Of a DNA stretch of 10,949 nucleotides, positions 1 through 6,824 are shown in pieces. The number at the start of each line of letters is the position of its first letter. Within the stretch, counting starts at the first letter, position 1. The notes beneath the pieces were generated by a model. That model searched no databases, was not told the origin of the DNA, and was given only the letters and a program-made list of their open reading frames with translations. The DNA comes from Candidatus Aminicenantota bacterium (GTDB taxonomy: Bacteria; Acidobacteriota; Aminicenantia; UBA2199): positions 1 to 10,949 of the forward strand of contig DAOWKX010000081.1 of the NCBI GenBank assembly GCA_030639705.1, written 5' to 3'. Position numbers and translations under genes: made by a program.

Positions 1-1627
1 CCCGGTATGGTGGAGGAAATTTCATTTTAATCATATTTTCCAGATTTTTGGCCTTTAGCCAATTTTCGAACCCAATTTGGAATTCAAATAACAAATGATA
101 TATATCTCTTCTGTCGCTGTAAGCGTTTAGATTTTCCTTCAGAAGCTTTACTGCCTGATTTATATTTCCCAGAGACACCAAGATGAGGGCTTTCAATTTG
201 ATAATATGGTACTCCTGATAAGGCAAAACCTTAAAGTGGAATCGATTCAACCATTCAAGTGATTTTTGATAATCACAACGCTGAAAAGCCAGTTTTGCCA
301 GCCCGATCGAAATCTCAATTGCCGTGGTTTGTCCCATGGGATATTTCAAAGCCTGATTATAGTAATATAATGAAGTAAAATCATCTTTTTCTTCATAACA
401 GATATTAGCCATTTTTTGCAAAACAAAACTGTTATCAGAATGAGATTTTAATGCATCCTCCCAGAAATTTCGTTCGGTTCGATAGCGTTGAGTACTGGAT
501 ATAATTGCAGAACCGAACAGTATAACCAGGGAAATTATTATGATATTTTGAAACTTGATTTTCAATCGGCAAATAGCACGGGTAAATAACCAGATCACTC
601 CTAAAAAAGGTATCATCATATACCGGGAGGATATCCTGAATGGCCACAGGGTTGTAAAAGTCAGCAGGATATAGGGACACATGAACAATACAGTAAGCGA
701 GAGAGGAAAAAGATTTTTACGATCCTTTTTTGTGATATAAAACACCGTTAAAATCAAAATTCCCATCACAATCCCCAGAAAGATATACCAGGTCGTAGTC
801 ACTTCATTAACAAAGCTGAAATTATCAAAATAGAATGGGAATAGCAGAATTCTCGAATAATATCCAAAAACCGAAATCGCTGTTTTAATGTAGTCTAACA
901 CACTGGAACCCACGACAAAATGCAACCCTCCAATACCAAGTACACCAATTTTTATGATGTAAAACAGTATGGATAAAACTGCAGTGGATATATGATAAAA
1001 TGGAGAAATCCTTTTTAGCTTCGACCATTCATAAACCAGAAGCAGGGGCCAGAAAAAGACAAATGTCTCTTTTGAAAAAATCCCCAGGGCAAAGAAAAAA
1101 AGAGAAGCAGCAACATAAACCACTTTTTTCTTTTCCAGGAATAACTGAAAAAACAAAAAGGTGAGCATCCCCCACAGCAGAAGAAAAAGATCACAGCGCC
1201 CCACAATCCAAATAATATTCTCAACATTTAAAGGAGACAGGGCAAACAGAAGCATAACGATTGATGAGAATCGAATCCCCTCTCCCTGTCTTTTTAAAAA
1301 CCAAAACAAGAAGAAGATTGCCAGAGAAAAAATAATTATATTTGTCAGCCGAAGCGTCACACCATTCAGGCCCCAAATCTCCTTTTCAATCATGAATGAG
1401 AGATTAACAATGGGTCGGTAGTAAAAACTCTGGGTTTGCATTCCCAGCTGGCCATAGATATATCCGTATTTAAAGGCGGAAAAAAGTGAGGCTTCATTGT
1501 TTAAAAGAATGCTTTCATTGACAAAGGTTTTTGTGTCCCAGATCAAATCAAATTTCAAACTGTGCTGATATATTAAAAACAGGCAAGAAATGAGAACCAG
1601 AACAAATACGAGTCCTTTTTTTTTCAC
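1..1627 (-). CDS. TMTC-like GT-C membrane glycosyltransferase with C-terminal TPR-like region (3' end outside window)
   Basis: One uninterrupted frame of 542 codons reads leftward from a GTG at 1627 and is still open at the edge. I chose the GTG because an in-frame TAA lies five codons upstream and no ATG lies between. Residues 1-380 are strongly hydrophobic, with an N-terminal membrane segment (about 5-20) and roughly ten more. Conserved blocks match the TMTC / PMT-like family of lipid-linked sugar transferases: W-D at 30-31 in the first outer loop, Y-Y-R-P at 69-72, S-P-L-N-V-E-N-I-I-W-I-V-G-R at 131-144, S-K-E-T at 185-188 and S-R-Y at 334-336. From about 385 the chain is soluble and reads like degenerate TPR helices (F-W-E-D-A-L, Y-Y-Y-N-Q-A-L, Q-A-V-K-L-L). 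By family it would move a sugar from a polyprenyl carrier onto an exported protein or glycan; the acceptor is unknown. The usual acidic pair after W is D-T here. The gene is divergent from rpsA. Confidence 0.8.
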   Translation of the reverse strand, partial: MKKKGLVFVLVLISCLFLIYQHSLKFDLIWDTKTFVNESILLNNEASLFSAFKYGYIYGQLGMQTQSFYYRPIVNLSFMIEKEIWGLNGVTLRLTNIIIFSLAIFFLFWFLKRQGEGIRFSSIVMLLFALSPLNVENIIWIVGRCDLFLLLWGMLTFLFFQLFLEKKKVVYVAASLFFFALGIFSKETFVFFWPLLLVYEWSKLKRISPFYHISTAVLSILFYIIKIGVLGIGGLHFVVGSSVLDYIKTAISVFGYYSRILLFPFYFDNFSFVNEVTTTWYIFLGIVMGILILTVFYITKKDRKNLFPLSLTVLFMCPYILLTFTTLWPFRISSRYMMIPFLGVIWLFTRAICRLKIKFQNIIIISLVILFGSAIISSTQRYRTERNFWEDALKSHSDNSFVLQKMANICYEEKDDFTSLYYYNQALKYPMGQTTAIEISIGLAKLAFQRCDYQKSLEWLNRFHFKVLPYQEYHIIKLKALILVSLGNINQAVKLLKENLNAYSDRRDIYHLLFEFQIGFENWLKAKNLENMIKMKFPPPYR

Positions 1628-1636
1628 TATTATTCT

Positions 1637-1665
1637 ATTTTACTCTAAATACCAGACACATTCAA
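1637..1665 (-). promoter_or_regulatory. Putative sigma70-type promoter for the leftward TMTC-like gene
   Basis: On the minus strand a -35-like TTGAAT (1665-1660) and a -10-like TAAAAT (1642-1637) are separated by exactly 17 bp. Transcription would begin near 1629-1631, only 2-4 nt before the GTG start. The message would then be nearly leaderless, which fits the lack of a convincing Shine-Dalgarno site there. A perfect TATAAT also occurs on this strand at 1718-1713, but it has no good -35 partner. Based on consensus match only. Confidence 0.5.
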
Positions 1666-1693
1666 TGACTCTGCCCCCGACCAGAACAATTCA

Positions 1694-1722
1694 TTGACAA
1701 AAGTACCGATCTATTATATGAT
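1694..1722 (+). promoter_or_regulatory. Strong sigma70-type promoter for the rpsA operon
   Basis: A perfect -35 TTGACA at 1694-1699, a 17-bp spacer and a -10 TATGAT at 1717-1722 (5 of 6 consensus bases) lie upstream of rpsA. The predicted start is near 1729-1730, giving a leader of about 34 nt. This is the only good promoter I can see ahead of the tightly packed genes to 9939, so it probably drives the whole run, including hisS and aspS. Based on consensus match only. Confidence 0.7.
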
Positions 1723-1732
1723 AATTTCTATT

Positions 1733-1754
1733 TTAACAGGAGTGTTAACAGGAG
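1733..1754 (+). promoter_or_regulatory. Duplicated Shine-Dalgarno unit in the rpsA leader
   Basis: The 10-mer TTAACAGGAG occurs twice, at 1733-1742 and 1745-1754, separated by TG, so an AGGAG ribosome-binding core appears twice 12 nt apart. The downstream AGGAG (1750-1754) is 9 nt from the ATG at 1764, a normal distance, and sets the rpsA start. It is only 3 nt from an in-frame TTG at 1758, which is too close. The upstream copy has no in-frame start codon at a suitable distance. The first copy would lie within a few nucleotides of the predicted transcript 5' end. Confidence 0.7.
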
Positions 1755-1763
1755 AATTTGAAC

Positions 1764-3476
1764 ATGGATAAACCAAAGGAAAACCCAAACACCAACAATG
1801 ATGAAGATTTTTCAGAATTGATAAAAGAATATGACCTGAAATCCATCGAATATGATACTCCTGTCAAGGGAAAGATAATCGAGATTGTTGACGATGATAT
1901 TGTCTTGGACATCGGACATAAAACCGAAGGAATTCTGAACAAAAATGAACTTCTTGATTGGGATGGAAGTTTTAATTTTAAAATTGGTGACACAGTAACT
2001 GTTCTATGCCAGAATATAAACAGAAGACAAGGTTATATAAGAGTTTCAAAAAAAGAACTGGATATTAACAAAGGCTGGGAAAAGGTCGTTCATGCCTACG
2101 AAAATAATATTTCAGTGTTAGGCAAAATTATTAAAGTGGTTCATGATAACAAAGGTTTTATTGTTGATATGGGAATTCACATGTTTCTACCTATCAGTCA
2201 AGCAGATATAAAAAAGATCAAGAATCCACAAAAATTATTAGGAAAAGAATTCTGGTTTAAGATTACCAAATTAAATCCAAAAGACAAATCGGGTATTATT
2301 TCCAGAAGAATAATCTTAGAAGAAGAAAAAAAAGAAAAGGTGAAAAAATTATTCAACTCTCTTAAGGTTGGAGATATTACCAAAGGAATCGTTTCCAGTA
2401 TCACTGATTACGGTGCTTTTGTAAATATCGGGGGGATCGATGGTCTCATCCACAAAGAAAATATTTCCTACGGACGAATCAACCACCCTCGAGAAAAATT
2501 ACGAAATGGCGATGAAATAGAAGTAAAAATCCTTGATATTGATAAAGAAAACCAGAAAATTGCTCTGGGCATCAAACAGAAATACCCTGATCCCTGGATA
2601 AATATCGAAAAAAAATATCCACCGGGGAAAAAAATTGTTGCCAAAGTCATAAAAATAGTCGATTTCGGAGCATTTATCGAATTAGAGGAAGGTGTAGAAG
2701 GCTTACTTCATATCTCTGACTTAACCTGGGAGGGCAAACCGCAAACAGTTGAAGAGTACGTGGCAGTGGGAGATAAATTATGGATCCAGGTTATCGAACT
2801 CAACAAAGAGGATAAAAAAATAAAGCTGGGATTAAAACAACTGGAAATGCGACCCGAAGAAAAATATCTGGAAAAGTATTCGGTTGGTGATATTGTTAAA
2901 GGAACAGTAAAAAAAATCCTGAAGTCAAGGGTGTTTATCAGACTGGACAAAAACGTTGAAGGAATGATTAAAATCTCAGATATCAGTTATTTCAGAATCG
3001 ATTCCCCAAACGAATTTTTAACTGAAGGAAAGGAAACTGAATTCATGATATTAAGCGATGAACTGGACGCCAATTATAAGGTTAGACTGGGAACAAAGCA
3101 ATTATCAGATAGCGAATGGAAAGATTTTTTCAATACCCACAAACCCGGAAGTCTTTTAAAGGTTAAAATAAAAAAAATAACTGAAAATGGAATCCAGGTT
3201 GAAATTTCAAAAAATATCGAGGGATTTGTAAAAATACCAGAGGTCAGTGATGAACGTCTCTCTGTTGAGGATCTCAATAATAAACTCAAAATCGGAGAAG
3301 AAAAAGAAGCATTGATCATCAGCGCAATTCCTGACAAAAAAAGAATTCATCTCAGTTTTAAAGCTGTTCATAAGAAAAAAGAGCGAGAAGACATTGAGAA
3401 ATATTTAAAATCAAAAAATGATCCCGTGACAACTATTGGTGATTTACTTCAAAATGAAATAGATAAAAAGAAATGA
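1764..3476 (+). CDS. rpsA: 30S ribosomal protein S1 (six S1 domains)
   Basis: This 570-residue protein has six OB-fold S1 RNA-binding repeats at about 31-97, 115-183, 202-272, 287-359, 373-447 and 460-534. Repeats 3 and 4 are the most canonical (D-Y-G-A-F-V with D-G-L-I-H-K, and D-F-G-A-F-I with V-E-G-L-L-H-I-S-D-L). Repeat 2 has the F-L-P-I-S-Q form typical of S1 domain 2. Length and repeat number match bacterial S1, which binds mRNA on the 30S subunit and helps start translation, especially on structured or weak-SD messages. In the family, domains 1-2 dock on the ribosome and 3-6 hold RNA. The tail is Lys-rich after T-I-G-D-L-L. I chose ATG 1764, 9 nt after AGGAG, over TTG 1758. It is the first gene of the rightward run and overlaps the HIT gene by ATGA. 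S1 often controls its own translation, so the unusual leader is of interest. Confidence 0.93.
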   Translation: MDKPKENPNTNNDEDFSELIKEYDLKSIEYDTPVKGKIIEIVDDDIVLDIGHKTEGILNKNELLDWDGSFNFKIGDTVTVLCQNINRRQGYIRVSKKELDINKGWEKVVHAYENNISVLGKIIKVVHDNKGFIVDMGIHMFLPISQADIKKIKNPQKLLGKEFWFKITKLNPKDKSGIISRRIILEEEKKEKVKKLFNSLKVGDITKGIVSSITDYGAFVNIGGIDGLIHKENISYGRINHPREKLRNGDEIEVKILDIDKENQKIALGIKQKYPDPWINIEKKYPPGKKIVAKVIKIVDFGAFIELEEGVEGLLHISDLTWEGKPQTVEEYVAVGDKLWIQVIELNKEDKKIKLGLKQLEMRPEEKYLEKYSVGDIVKGTVKKILKSRVFIRLDKNVEGMIKISDISYFRIDSPNEFLTEGKETEFMILSDELDANYKVRLGTKQLSDSEWKDFFNTHKPGSLLKVKIKKITENGIQVEISKNIEGFVKIPEVSDERLSVEDLNNKLKIGEEKEALIISAIPDKKRIHLSFKAVHKKKEREDIEKYLKSKNDPVTTIGDLLQNEIDKKK

Positions 3477-3952
3477 AATTTCTATCAGCTCCGTGGAGAT
3501 GGGACTTTATCATTCAAATTGGAAAACAAAAAGGATGCCTGTTTTGTAAAGCCCTGCAATCCGATCAAAAAAGCTCATTAATCTGTTATCGGGGAAAAAG
3601 ATACTTTGTGATTTTGAACAAATACCCTTATAGTACCGGTCACCTGATGATTGTTCCCAACCAACATATCTCCTCGCCGCATGAAATCGCACCGGAAGAA
3701 TCAACTGAAATGTGGGACTTAATGAATAAATCCATCCGGATCTTAAAAAAAAATCTCCACCCGGATGGATTCAATATCGGTATGAATATCGGCCAATCCG
3801 CCGGTGCGGGCATAAAGGATCATTTTCATCTTCATATTGTTCCCCGCTGGACCGGGGATGCCAATTATATGGCGGTAATCGGTGATACAAAAGTTCTCTC
3901 ATATAAACTGGATGAAATACTCAATATTTTAAAAAAAGAATTTTCCCAATGA
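3473..3952 (+). CDS. HIT-family nucleotide hydrolase/transferase (Ap4A phosphorylase-like)
   Basis: This 159-residue protein carries the histidine-triad motif H-F-H-L-H-I-V at 117-123, followed by P-R-W. The middle His (119) is the expected nucleophile for phosphoramidate-type chemistry on nucleotide alpha-phosphates. Other family marks are A-P-W-R near the N-terminus, C-L-F-C at 22-25, an H-I-S-S-P-H stretch at 65-70, G-M-N-I-G-Q-S-A-G-A-G at 103-113 and G-D-A-N-Y-M at 128-133. The CxxC with H65 and H117 could form the structural zinc site known in the bacterial Ap4A-phosphorylase-like branch of HIT proteins. Likely substrates are dinucleoside polyphosphates such as Ap4A, which tRNA synthetases make as by-products; that fits a location upstream of hisS and aspS, but the exact substrate is inferred. 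It is cytoplasmic, and ATGA overlaps at both ends indicate coupled translation. Confidence 0.88.
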   Translation: MKFLSAPWRWDFIIQIGKQKGCLFCKALQSDQKSSLICYRGKRYFVILNKYPYSTGHLMIVPNQHISSPHEIAPEESTEMWDLMNKSIRILKKNLHPDGFNIGMNIGQSAGAGIKDHFHLHIVPRWTGDANYMAVIGDTKVLSYKLDEILNILKKEFSQ

Positions 3953-4503
3953 AAAAAAAAATTTATATTGCCATCATATCAATTTTTACCCTGGTATTAA
4001 TCATTTTTCTGTTATTTAATCCCTTCAGAGCAGCCCCATCTTCTGAACCGACTTATATCTTTCTCATCACACTGGATACCACCCGGGCAGACCACGTGGA
4101 CTATTCCCTTTCCAAAAACACCCTCACCCCGAATTTGGCCAAACTGGCCGGAGAGGGAATCATCTTTTCAAATGCCTATTCCCTCATTCCCATAACACTT
4201 CCCTCCCATGCCTCCATATTTTATTCTCTTCCTCCTCATATCCTGAGAGTCTACAACAACAAACAAATAAATAAAACCACCCACCCGTCAATTGCCCAAT
4301 TGTTTAAAGAAAGCGGGTATCAAACCGGAGCAGTAATATCATTGGGAGTACTCAATACCCACTTCGGGCTATCCAATGGTTTTGACAAATACATCGAAAA
4401 CTTCAGACCCGATGTCTGGTACAAAACAGCAGAAGAAGTCAACCGGGATGCTTTCAAAATGATCAAAGAAATGTCCGATAAAAAAGCTTTCTTCTGGATC
4501 CAT

Positions 4504-4506
4504 TAA
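4504..4506 (+). other. In-frame TAA nonsense codon at a conserved Tyr position
   Basis: The codons read F-F-W-I-H-TAA-S-D-P-H-A-P-Y-F-P-P. Related enzymes have W-(I/V)-H-Y-x-D-P-H-x-P-Y-x-P-P here, so TAT or TAC to TAA is a one-base change. No frameshift occurs at the site, and both flanks continue the family pattern in the same frame. Confidence 0.85.
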
Positions 4507-4539
4507 TCAGACCCCCATGCCCCCTATTTCCCTCCATAT

Positions 4540-4921
4540 TATAAGGGTAATTTTTCAATTTATTTCAACAACCACAACATATATTCCGTCAACAGCATTG
4601 ATCAGGCTCTGATAAAACTGGAGCTGGATATTAAACCCGGGAAAAACGTGTTAAGCATGAGAACAACCTATCCCCAATCGCTTATTGATAAACGAGGAGT
4701 CAGAATAAAGGGAATCAGCTTCATGAATTATTCACTTTCCACCGAGGCATCCAAAGATAACATCGAGATTTACCTTCCAAGAAACTGGAGAGAAATTAGA
4801 CCCAGGAATAAACGCCATTACCTATCAAGACGGAAAAGATCCGAAATGGTTTTTATCAACAAAACAGAACAGAACATAAAAATAACGATTCAATTCAACT
4901 ATAAACTATCCTTACATTTCC
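4540..4921 (+). other. Unrecognised insert of about 125 residues within the phosphatase fold
   Basis: In this frame the family core stops after P-Y-F-P-P-Y-Y (about residue 198) and resumes at Y-Q-Q-E-I-Q-Y-M-D (about 331). Normally only a short loop joins these blocks. The inserted part alternates hydrophobic and polar residues (I-K-L-E-L-D-I-K-P-G-K-N, K-I-T-I-Q-F-N-Y-K-L-S-L), has few predicted helices and is rich in Lys/Arg in its second half (R-P-R-N-K-R-H-Y-L-S-R-R-K-R). That suggests a beta-sandwich-like accessory domain, perhaps for binding a polyanionic or glycan substrate. The fold is inferred by eye, and I do not recognise the family. Confidence 0.5.
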
Positions 4922-5573
4922 GTGCCAGTCGGGAGCTTTACCAGCAGGAAATCCAATACATGGATAAGCACTTTGGTCAACTCATGAAATTCTTAAAAAA
5001 GAATCATATGTTTCAGGAATCTGTCTTTATTGTCATGGGGGATCATGGAGAAGGCTTGGGAGAACACCGGCGGTGTGTGGGACATATCCATTATCTGAAC
5101 AAATTATATCTTCAGGTACCACTATTTATGGCAGGCAAAGGGATAAAAGAGAAAGGCGTGATCAAGAAAAACCTGGTTTCAAATTTAAACATTGCGCCCA
5201 CTCTTCTTGATATTATTGATAAAGAAAAGCCTGATTTCATGCAAGGAACATCACTTTTTGAAACCCATCAGTCAAATCATCTTCTTTTGGAGACCTATTC
5301 CCCTGAAGCCTATTCAGATGGTTTTTCCATAATAAAATATCCTTACCAGTTCATCTATTATCCCCAGACGGAAGAACAAAAATTTGAATTTATTGATCTT
5401 GAAAAAGATCAGCTGGGTATTAATAATCTTTATCACCAGAAGATAAACCAGAAGATAAAGGCCGAATTACTGAACTCAGTCATCAAAGTGTCAAAGGCAA
5501 TTACCAAAATCAAAGGTAAACCGGATGAAATTTCACCTGAACAGTTAGAAATCTTAAAATCACTTGGATACCT

Positions 5574-6824
5574 ATGACCGAAATAATAGCCCCGAAAGGA
5601 ACAAAAGATCTTTACCTGCCAGAGATAAAAAAATGGCAATTTATTGAGGAACAAATCAGACAATATTTTTCCCGTTTTTTATATCAGGAAATCAGGACTC
5701 CCATTTTCGAATACACTGAACTCTTCTATAAAGGAACGGGAAGTGAAAGCGAAGTGGTTCAAAAAGAGATGTATACCTTTAAAGACAAAGCCAACAGAAG
5801 CATTACACTGAGGCCTGAAAATACCCCTTCTGTGGTACGCTCGGTCCTGGAAAATAATCTGGTGCAGGAAATAGTGCCGTTGAGATTCTTTTATATTGGT
5901 CCAATGTTCCGATACGACAAACCCCAAAAAGGGAGATATCGGCAATTTCATCAATTCGGCATTGAGGTATTTGGAGATCCCAGTGCTGAAGTGGATGCGG
6001 AAGTGATCTTTTCCGCCTTTGGATTCCTTGAGGAAATCAATATTCAGAATATCGAGCTACACATCAATTCAGTAGGATGCCGGCAGTGCCGGCCTGAATT
6101 TTTGAAAAAACTTCAGGAATCAGCACAACAAAAAAGAGATGAATTATGTGAGGACTGCCAACGGAAAATAACCACCAATCCCCTGCGTATTTTTGATTGC
6201 AAGAATACGCACTGTATTGAGATTTCCAATCATTTTCCAAAAATATCCGATTATCTATGCCCGCAATGCCATGATCATTTTGCTGGCGTCCGGTCAGCCC
6301 TTTCCATTTTAGAGGTTCCTTTTACATCCAATCCCCGACTGGTAAGAGGTCTCGATTATTATACCCGAACCGTATTTGAAATCACCTCGGTTCGATTGGG
6401 AGCACAGGATGCCCTTCTGGGGGGCGGACGTTATGACAATTTATTCCAGGAACTGGGGGGAAAAGAAATACCCGCAACAGGATTTGCCGCGGGAATCGAA
6501 CGATTAATACTTCATCTCGATCAGGTACCGGATTCAAAGAAAAAAATTATTTGTATTGTCTTCCAAAGCCCCTCATTCAAACATAAAGCCCTTAAACTCT
6601 CCACTTATCTATGGAAAAAAGGGTTCCCGGTATTTATTGATTACAATGCCAAAAACATGAAAAAACAATTTAAAAAATGCGACCGGATTGGTGCAGATTA
6701 TGCGTTTATCATCGCCGAGGAAGAAATCAGCAGCCAATCCATTTCAATAAAAAACCTGAAGACCACAGAACAAATCCAAATAAAAAGTGAGGCGCTTGAT
6801 CAATGGCTGAGAGAGAATATTTGA
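5574..6824 (+). CDS. hisS: Histidyl-tRNA synthetase
   Basis: This 416-residue class II synthetase charges tRNA-His with histidine in the cytoplasm. The N-terminus A-P-K-G-T-K-D is diagnostic. Motif 1 lies around R41-T-P-I-F-E. L-R-P-E-N-T at 79-84 is the ATP/His-binding segment, with Asn and Thr-Pro where bacterial enzymes usually have Gly and Thr-Ala. Motif 2 is F-R-Y-D-K-P-Q-K-G-R at 112-121. The HisA signature is R-G-L-D-Y-Y-T at 258-264. Motif 3 is A-T-G-F-A-A-G-I-E-R-L at 301-311. Residues 320-416 form the anticodon-binding domain. Between motif 2 and HisA, eight cysteines are paired as C169/C172, C192/C195, C209/C214 and C229/C232, the Cys-rich insert found in a subset of bacterial HisRS and possibly zinc-binding. 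The start is the ATG of an ATGA overlap with the phosphatase stop; no strong SD precedes it, so translation probably depends on coupling. It overlaps aspS by 22 nt. Confidence 0.96.
   Translation: MTEIIAPKGTKDLYLPEIKKWQFIEEQIRQYFSRFLYQEIRTPIFEYTELFYKGTGSESEVVQKEMYTFKDKANRSITLRPENTPSVVRSVLENNLVQEIVPLRFFYIGPMFRYDKPQKGRYRQFHQFGIEVFGDPSAEVDAEVIFSAFGFLEEINIQNIELHINSVGCRQCRPEFLKKLQESAQQKRDELCEDCQRKITTNPLRIFDCKNTHCIEISNHFPKISDYLCPQCHDHFAGVRSALSILEVPFTSNPRLVRGLDYYTRTVFEITSVRLGAQDALLGGGRYDNLFQELGGKEIPATGFAAGIERLILHLDQVPDSKKKIICIVFQSPSFKHKALKLSTYLWKKGFPVFIDYNAKNMKKQFKKCDRIGADYAFIIAEEEISSQSISIKNLKTTEQIQIKSEALDQWLRENI

Larger units (their letters stand above)
3949..5577 (+). pseudogene. Membrane-anchored sulfatase-like (alkaline phosphatase superfamily) enzyme interrupted by an in-frame TAA
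   Basis: Read through the stop, this is a 542-codon gene. Residues 1-25 are a Lys-start, hydrophobic signal anchor, placing the enzyme outside the membrane. The fold's metal sites are visible: L-D-T-T-R-A-D-H at 42-49, I-T-L-P-S-H-A-S at 82-89 with Thr83 in the nucleophile place, and M-G-D-H-G-E-G-L-G-E-H at 363-373 with H379 and H381 after it. The end, L-K-S-L-G-Y-L, is common in this sulfatase-like group. Thr replaces the Cys/Ser that becomes formylglycine in true sulfatases, so phosphoryl or phosphoglycerol-type chemistry, as in LTA-synthase relatives, is more likely than sulfate ester cleavage. Codon 186 (4504-4506) is TAA where Tyr is expected, and the frame then stays clean to TGA 5575-5577. 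As sequenced, the pieces are 3949-4506 (185 residues, lacking half the active site) and an open stretch from 4507, with a GTG at 4648 as a poor restart. It overlaps HIT and hisS by ATGA. It may be functional if the stop is an error. Confidence 0.8.

Noticed and set aside
1015..1227. Short leftward protein in 1015-1227
   Set aside because: It lies inside the long TMTC-like gene in a different frame and is Cys/Phe/Trp-rich without family features; a shadow frame.
1758..1760. TTG start for rpsA two codons before the ATG
   Set aside because: AGGAG ends at 1754, only 3 nt before this TTG but 9 nt before ATG 1764, so the ATG is far better placed.
3952..3961. A10 tract at the start of the phosphatase gene as a phase-variation switch
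   Set aside because: The tract encodes ordinary Lys codons of a signal anchor in an AT-rich genome, a similar A9 tract starts the TMTC-like gene, and slippage there could not bypass the in-frame TAA at codon 186.
4504..4506. Reassigned genetic code with TAA read as Tyr
   Set aside because: No other full gene here has an in-frame TAA, and the POT gene ends at TAA 9937 with more in-frame TAA codons at 9964 and 9970, so TAA acts as a stop.
4648..5577. A separate gene starting at GTG 4648
   Set aside because: It is in the same frame as the upstream piece, starts inside the insert domain, lacks the first half of the active site and has only a weak SD. It is the downstream part of the broken phosphatase.
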